Of a stretch of 64,000 nt of DNA, positions 59,201-64,000 are shown one piece after another. The notes under the pieces are model-generated. The model was given only the letters and a program-made list of their open reading frames with translations. It ran no database searches and was not told the origin of the DNA. Position numbers and translations under genes: made by a program. This stretch comes from Schistosoma haematobium. Lineage: Eukaryota > Platyhelminthes > Trematoda > Strigeidida > Schistosomatidae. Position 1 is the first letter of the stretch, and every line of letters starts with the position of its first letter. The DNA lies in the NCBI RefSeq assembly GCF_000699445.3, contig NC_067200.1, positions 10,643,450-10,707,449 of the forward strand. Direction: 5' to 3'.

Positions 59201-62200
59201 TTACACGTGTATAAGAATGAAGAATGTTATAACTGGTTACTGACAAAAAAAGTAGGTTGAGAATAGAAGTACAATTTATAGCTTTGTGGTTTATCAAAGA
59301 CAAGGTATTCATCTGTTGATTCACTGGTAAGTACACTTACAAATAGTGGTAATACGTTTTATATAGCTGTTTATATAGGTGAAACATGCTAAGTAAAGGT
59401 AGAAGATACGTACATGAATATACATAGGTTACTAGTGTATTATTATTATTGACTTTATTCAATATTATATTTTTGGCACAATAAAGAATTCTCAGCACAA
59501 AGTATTTCAACATGTCTTTTTTTCTTATTTCTTGATTGATAAATATTGATTGATCTCCAGTTTAGATGTAAGCAGTTTAGGAATCGACATCTGAATAATG
59601 TTTATTCTTTTCAATGAATATTACCAGCCACCACGATGTCGCTGATTGTACTTTTTTGTAACTTGTACAGTGAAAGGTCTTAAGCATATTGTAAACGCGC
59701 CTGAATAGGTTATGAAGTCAATATACATAATGTTATGGATGCTGAGGAATAATGTGCCAATCATTATCATGTTAAGTCTAATGATGTCCTTGGACGTTAA
59801 ATGAACATTTCCTATTGGCCGTTATTTATTTCACTCGTTAAATATTGTACAGATGTTGTTTTCTATTTTTATGGTACGATGTGGTCTGTTTGGTTAGTAT
59901 ATAAATACAGTATGTCTGAAATATAATGATTCATAACTCAGAGGCTGTGTGACTTGCGTTCTGGACTCAACTGGCTGGGCTAGACAGGGAAGCGGGACCA
60001 ATCGGGACTCTAGGTCGTCCTTACGTGTTTTACGTGTCACTGAGTCGATCGATAAAACGCTGCGCATCTAACCTGCAAGTCACACGTTACAACACATAAT
60101 GATGTGTTAAAACAAACAAACAAACATATAACTTGTTGAAATATCCAAATGACAGGAACAGGTAGCCCAATATTCAAGCAGGCCTCCAAAAAGGCAATGA
60201 TAATGCTCAATGTTGAATACAATGGCCTAAATATATGGAGTTCTAGATAGGAAATGAAAACTGGGCCCAAAAGACTATAGAATTTCATCACGTCTTTTGA
60301 ATATATTGTGTTATATACTTCATTAAACATTGGCTATAAGTTAGTTTTCTAACCGGTAGAAGAGTAAATTCAGGAAAACAACCAGACGAAAAAACCTAGG
60401 AATAAGCAGATCGAAACAGTATAAATCTATTGGTTAACGGTTTAAGTTACGTTAAATTGTGTAGACCGTCTTGTAGGAGTTCACTATATAATAGTAATCT
60501 ATATGATTAACAACAACTGGTCGCAATTATCCAGTAGCATTCACCATTTTAATTTTATTTCATATATTTCTTATTTTTTAGTTCTATTTATTCCTTCAAC
60601 AATAAACATTCTCTTTTGTCTTAATTATGATGTCAATTCTTCTACCTGAAGTTTGTGCTGGTGATGTCGTTCAGAATAACAATGAAAGCTCCACGACCAA
60701 ACTATCCAATTCAGAGAATAAAACTCCACCAATATCTCTAATCTTTTTCGGAGTTATTGAATTCTCTAAACTAGAGGATGATTGATTATTGAAGTATTCA
60801 TTGTTGTTCGAAATAAGATCATTAACATTTACTTCATCTCAACATTATAGCACGCGTACTGATGAAGTTGTCTAGAATGATAATGAGAATTCCGTAATTA
60901 AATCAATTTAAACAATGACAGAATTCAACACTTTCATTAAAAGCAATCAATTAAGTTAGAAATCTATATTGGATTATTTCAATATTTAACTGTTTATTTT
61001 AAAGGTGATTAACTATTTCAAAAGATACACATTCATACTAAACTATTCACATTGCTTCTAATTGACAACTTTTAAAAGAAGATTTTCTTTGGACAAAAAT
61101 CCATTATTAAAGTGAAAATGAATTGAGATATAACTTACTTCACGAACAAGTTGTTTACGTATACGCGTTTTTACTTCCATCACAAAATCTAACCACGTCC
61201 AAACACAATTATGATATTCCAGTGTTGGAATAAACAATTCAAAACGTGTTACATCAGTGATATTTTTTTGTTTTTCACCCTTAAAGATTTAAAAAAAAAA
61301 AATAAAATGGAGATTTTCTAAAAAGAAAAGCTGTAACAAATGGAGTCCGGCTATGTCGGATGCGAGAAAGGTACCCATTATAGAAAATGGAAGATGGTCG
61401 GACAAAATTGTACATTGACAGAAATTAGACTTGTACACCACTAGGTCCCGGGCTCAGTGGTCTAGAGATTAAAGATTCAAGTGCGAGATCGAAGGTCTTA
61501 TGTTAGGTTCCTGGTTTCAGGGTCATGGATGTCTACTACTGAGTTATCCCGTACTAGGACGAAATAGCCGTTCAGTATTTCCAGACTTTCAGTGATTTCC
61601 TAATTCATATCAGTTCATGATTTTAAATACAAAAAGTATACTTTGAAAATACTTTTTATCCTATTTTCTAGACAGTCCTAATCAGGAGTAGATTTTACAC
61701 CACATAGAGGGGAGAGCATCAGTAGTAAAAATCCTTTGATAAAACTAAAATCTTATGAGCAATAATAACATACTACAAGATAGATCCTCAAAAACTTTAT
61801 TCCACTGATGTGTGGCAGTGAGAGTGAAATGTGACTGGTCACTAAATGTGAACGAACAGCCACGTCACTTACTGACCAACTCTTATTAATTTCTATGTCA
61901 AGCTAACTGAAAGTGACTGGTTGTAATTATGTGGAATAAAATATTGTCACAATTGAATTAGGTACAACAATAGAGGGTGGAGATAGGAAAAGGCTTTGAG
62001 ACAGGCGAACTAACAAGAGTGTAGCTTAAGTCAGCTACAGTTCAACTACGCAAGACAGGATATATAATTGACCAAGTCTGGAATGCTAGGCTATAGACGC
62101 AATAGTAGATGAGGGATAGAAAACAAATTAGAATCGGGATTCCGATTGATGAATTCAATGCAGGATATTTTGATTAATGTCACAAGATATAACAATCTGG

Positions 62201-63412
62201 CTCATTCGGGGACTTATTAAGTCCACCGAGTAAGCAATAGCTATGTTAGGAACAGGGTACTAAATAAAGATGGCAAAATGATTGAAAAGGTAGCAAATCT
62301 TCATTAACTGAGGTGGTTGGGCTATGTATTACGAATGTCATACCACGGTCTACCTCAACAAGTGATGTTATCTGGTGTAAAAGTAGACTAGAAGAAATCT
62401 AAAGGCGGTCAAACGAAGATGTGGCACCGTCATTGACAAGTAGACTGAGCTATGTAGGTAGATGTAGATTACCTATTTGGAGTTCGCGTGATTATCGTAA
62501 CTAGGGGTTGGAGACTTTGAACGACATAGCCCCAAATAGCTTGCAATGGCTCAGGTGCATCTATTCTTTGTCTTCCTCCAAATCCTGAGCTTCTGAATTT
62601 CTCATTAATTTATTTTTACTTCACTAGGTTATATTTTATTATCGAATCGTATCTTCAATGATTTATCTTTTCAATCATCCCTCATACTGTTACTACCTCC
62701 ACTAATATGGGATTTTCCCCGATAATTCTCTCTTTGCTAATGGGGCGTGTCAATATGCACGTACCGGGTTTTACTTTGCGGCTGACTGCTCATTAACCAA
62801 TTACAGTTTTTTCCTAATTCCCTCCTCAGCTGGAAGCTGGTTCATTTTCTGCCAAAGCAGGTTGTTGATGGTTTTCCAAGTATAAGTTCTGTACAATAGG
62901 ACTGTTTTGATATGAATGTTAAAAATTCTTTGATGTTGGCTGTCAGTTGTTTTTAACGTCCAGATATTCTTCATTCGTAGGAATGCTATCCTTGCTTTGT
63001 TAATACGTGTTTTCATATAGGTATCAGATCCTCCTTGTTTATTAATGATGCTGCCCAAATAATGTAAAGGCTTCTATCTTTTCAAACTTTCCTCATCAAA
63101 CGCAATTTGACTATTTTTAAAGATAATGATTTACATTTAGAACTAATGTTGGTTTAATGAATACACGAGAATGCATTAAAGTGTTTAGTCAATGTCAAAC
63201 AGTGCAATTTAGTTTTTCTGTTAATGGAAAACAGCTTCTAATCATAGAAAGTCAAATTGTTGACTACACCTCTTTTTTTATATATGTACACATAAATTTA
63301 ATTGAATAATAACACGAAGGTATAATCGAACAAAACTAACCTTATAACTTAATCGTATTGGAAAACCAGGAATTTTAATGTATAGAAATACTTTGTTTTG
63401 ACGAGCTCTTTC
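56202..63412 (-). CDS. C-terminal exons of a BLTP2-like (KIAA0100/hobbit) bridge-like lipid transfer protein; gene continues beyond the window
   Basis: Four minus-strand exons join at phase 0 with AG..GT borders: 63341-63412, 61139-61279, 57409-57744 and 56202-56252. Together they encode about 199 C-terminal residues. The first two read IKIPGFPIRLSYK, then GEKQKNITDVTRFELFIPTL, then EYHNCVWTWLDFVMEVKTRI. An acidic/polar linker and a very basic tail (KTGKRKRFKSKPY) follow. From memory this order (sheet strand, YHN..WTWLDF block, VIK-KL segment, EEKA block, basic terminus) matches the end of animal BLTP2, a large tube-shaped protein that moves lipid at ER-plasma membrane contacts. No alignment was run, so the family name is a recognition call. 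The N-terminal bulk lies above base 64000. Introns are 1.2, 3.4 and 2.1 kb and hold LINE and SINE remnants. Confidence 0.65.
57380..57402. repeat. (AAT)n microsatellite beside a splice donor
   Basis: On the minus strand the run begins right after the GTAAG of the donor at 57403-57408. Confidence 0.9.
57409..57744 (-). CDS. BLTP2-like exon (second from the 3' end), low-complexity linker
   Basis: This exon has 336 bases and 112 codons. It begins VIKKKLTPRRR, passes through an Asn/Ser-rich linker and an acidic run (DVDDDDDL), then ends EEKAQRDLEMILGRHAQI. The acceptor is ..GTATGTAG. The donor GTAAGT runs straight into a TTA microsatellite in the intron. The linker is probably disordered. Confidence 0.75.
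57830..58280 (+). mobile_element. Decayed LINE remnant in a BLTP2-like intron
   Basis: Short pieces such as MWSLKIENICKRLVFG and a VLGLNIGH segment keep the order of the LINE type seen at 62090-62600. Frames are broken. Confidence 0.4.
58562..59010 (+). repeat. Composite repeat R4, copy 2
   Basis: It starts GTAGTGAACGAGAACTTAGG and carries TATACTACTTATGTCGACAG. It ends near a decayed ribozyme-like CCAGATGACGTGTTCTAAG. It lies in a BLTP2-like intron. Confidence 0.5.
59800..60095 (+). repeat. LTR-like repeat L, copy 5
   Basis: Sense copy with TATATAAATACAGTATG, TGAAATATAATGATTCA and TCTGGACTCAACTGGCTGG. It lies in a BLTP2-like intron. Confidence 0.5.
60648..60742 (+). repeat. Family C single arm
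   Basis: One arm only is present, from a GAAGTTTGTG block through CAATGAAAGCTCCACGACCA to AAAACTCCACC. It lies in an intron of the BLTP2-like gene. Confidence 0.55.
61139..61279 (-). CDS. BLTP2-like exon (third from the 3' end), conserved WTWLDF block
   Basis: This 141-base exon has 47 codons and carries the most family-like stretch, LEYHNCVWTWLDFVMEVK. The acceptor follows ..TTTAAG and the donor is GTAAGT. It is too short to stand out as an ORF, but the borders and phase are consistent. Confidence 0.75.
61330..61625 (+). mobile_element. SINE (family A) in an intron of the BLTP2-like gene
   Basis: Plus copy with GGCTCAGTGGTCTAGAG and a decayed B box. The hammerhead core is lost (CTGAGTTAT); GACGAAATAGCCG survives. 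Confidence 0.55.
62090..62600 (+). mobile_element. Remnant of another non-LTR LINE (ORF C-terminus)
   Basis: Broken plus-strand frames give VRNRVLNKDGKMIEKVANLH, LRWLGYVLRM and SRDYRNQWLETLNDIAPN. This is the terminal domain of a second schistosome LINE type. Confidence 0.55.
62805..63060 (-). mobile_element. RTE-type LINE fragment with internal deletion
   Basis: The minus frame reads GSIINKQGGSDTYMKTRINK, KTVLLYRTYTWK, then NNLLWQKMNQLPAEE. Compared with the copy at 18428-19010 it lacks about 30 residues in between. It lies in a BLTP2-like intron. Confidence 0.65.
63341..63412 (-). CDS. BLTP2-like exon (fourth from the 3' end)
   Basis: This is a 72-base exon of 24 codons starting ERARQNKVF and ending RLSYK. 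The acceptor is ..ACTAG and the donor is GTTAGT. It keeps phase 0 with the exon at 61139-61279. An earlier exon must lie outside the window. Confidence 0.7.
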
Positions 63413-63607
63413 CTAGTATTAGTGAACACGTACACATACACAAAGAAAGACAACATAGAAAAGAAAGTTATTTTAAAAAAAAAGCAACAAATAAACAGCA
63501 TTATTTGTGTTTATAACTATTACAAACAATCTTGATTGAATAAATAGGTTATGATTAATTTAGAACTACCAATCAACCAATCAATTTATCACAAATTATT
63601 CTGATCG

Positions 63608-64000
63608 GTGCAGTCAGTCAGTCAGCTACAACGTAGGACCAGGCACATATATGCATCGGTCCAAGTTGTCACACCTCATTAACACAACAAGATGGACACC
63701 GGATTCATAAAAGTAGTTAATTCAGAGGTGGTAATATATAAAAGAAAGATTGCAATAAGGATATAGTACAGGAAGAAAGAATTAATTCATAGAAAGATAT
63801 GAAGCGATTTTAATATCATAGTTTAGAGCGAAGATAAAGAGTGTATACACCTACGCCATTGTGATCGATTCTGAGACATATCACACACAGTCTCCAACCA
63901 TTGATTACGATAGTCACGCGGACCCCAACCAAGTAGTCTACATGTACCAACATGGCTCAGACTAGAAGTTAGTGACTTCAAACGCTGATGCCACGTTTCT
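63608..64000 (-). mobile_element. LINE 3' end, runs off the window
   Basis: The minus frame, entering from beyond the window, reads WHQRLKSLTSSLSHVGTCRL, then GWGPRDYRNQWLETVCDMSQ and NRSQWRRCIHSLSSL, and stops near 63834. A 3' UTR-like tail reaches about 63608. The domain matches 62090-62600, but this copy is far better kept. Confidence 0.6.

Noticed and set aside
63860..63990. A further upstream BLTP2-like exon
   Set aside because: The frame matches a LINE terminus (RDYRNQWLET, NRSQWRRC), reads to a stop and lacks a good donor.
1..64000. CRISPR arrays, bacterial operons or prophage
   Set aside because: No regularly spaced repeats, ribosome-binding sites or dense coding were seen. The window is clearly eukaryotic.

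Overview
The window is AT-rich eukaryotic DNA with long non-coding stretches, small phase-matched exons with GT..AG borders, and a very high load of retroelements. Tailed tRNA-like repeats carrying hammerhead ribozyme motifs, of the type known as SM-alpha in blood flukes, point to a Schistosoma genome. RTE-type LINE 3' ends and a Penelope-like element agree with this. I cannot fix the species from the sequence alone.

Only two host genes are well supported. (1) A single-exon, plus-strand protocadherin-like receptor of 1324 residues at 37147-41121, with about seven cadherin repeats, one transmembrane helix and an Asn/Ser/Thr-rich tail. (2) The last four exons of a minus-strand gene, at 63341-63412, 61139-61279, 57409-57744 and 56202-56252. 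They join in phase and encode a C-terminus that I match from memory to the bridge-like lipid transfer protein BLTP2 (KIAA0100/hobbit). The rest of that gene lies beyond base 64000.

Layout: 1-34.6 kb is a gene-free repeat landscape of hammerhead SINEs, LINE remnants, LTR-like repeats and microsatellites. 34.6-36.3 kb holds a 5'-truncated Penelope-like retroelement (reverse transcriptase plus GIY-YIG nuclease) that appears to sit inside an old SINE. 36.8-41.4 kb is the protocadherin with a possible upstream acceptor, a uORF and a poly(A) signal. 41.5-53.8 kb is repeat-rich again. 56.2-64 kb is the BLTP2-like 3' end, with introns holding LINE fragments.

The most interesting signal is structural. 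In three SINE-like families I find insertions made of an inverted (minus) arm joined to a plus arm of the same repeat. At seven loci the whole inverted pair is bounded by one perfect 10-13 bp direct repeat, so each pair entered as a single unit: 10560-10755, 19385-19902, 20921-21458, 24937-25196, 33867-34426, 51550-51906 and 51951-52098. In two of the family A loci both arms share the same hammerhead loop variant. This fits fold-back (self-primed) cDNA synthesis during target-primed reverse transcription. Several arms keep an intact hammerhead core, on one or both strands. Repeat boundaries are read by eye and are good to about 10-30 bases unless a target-site duplication fixes them.
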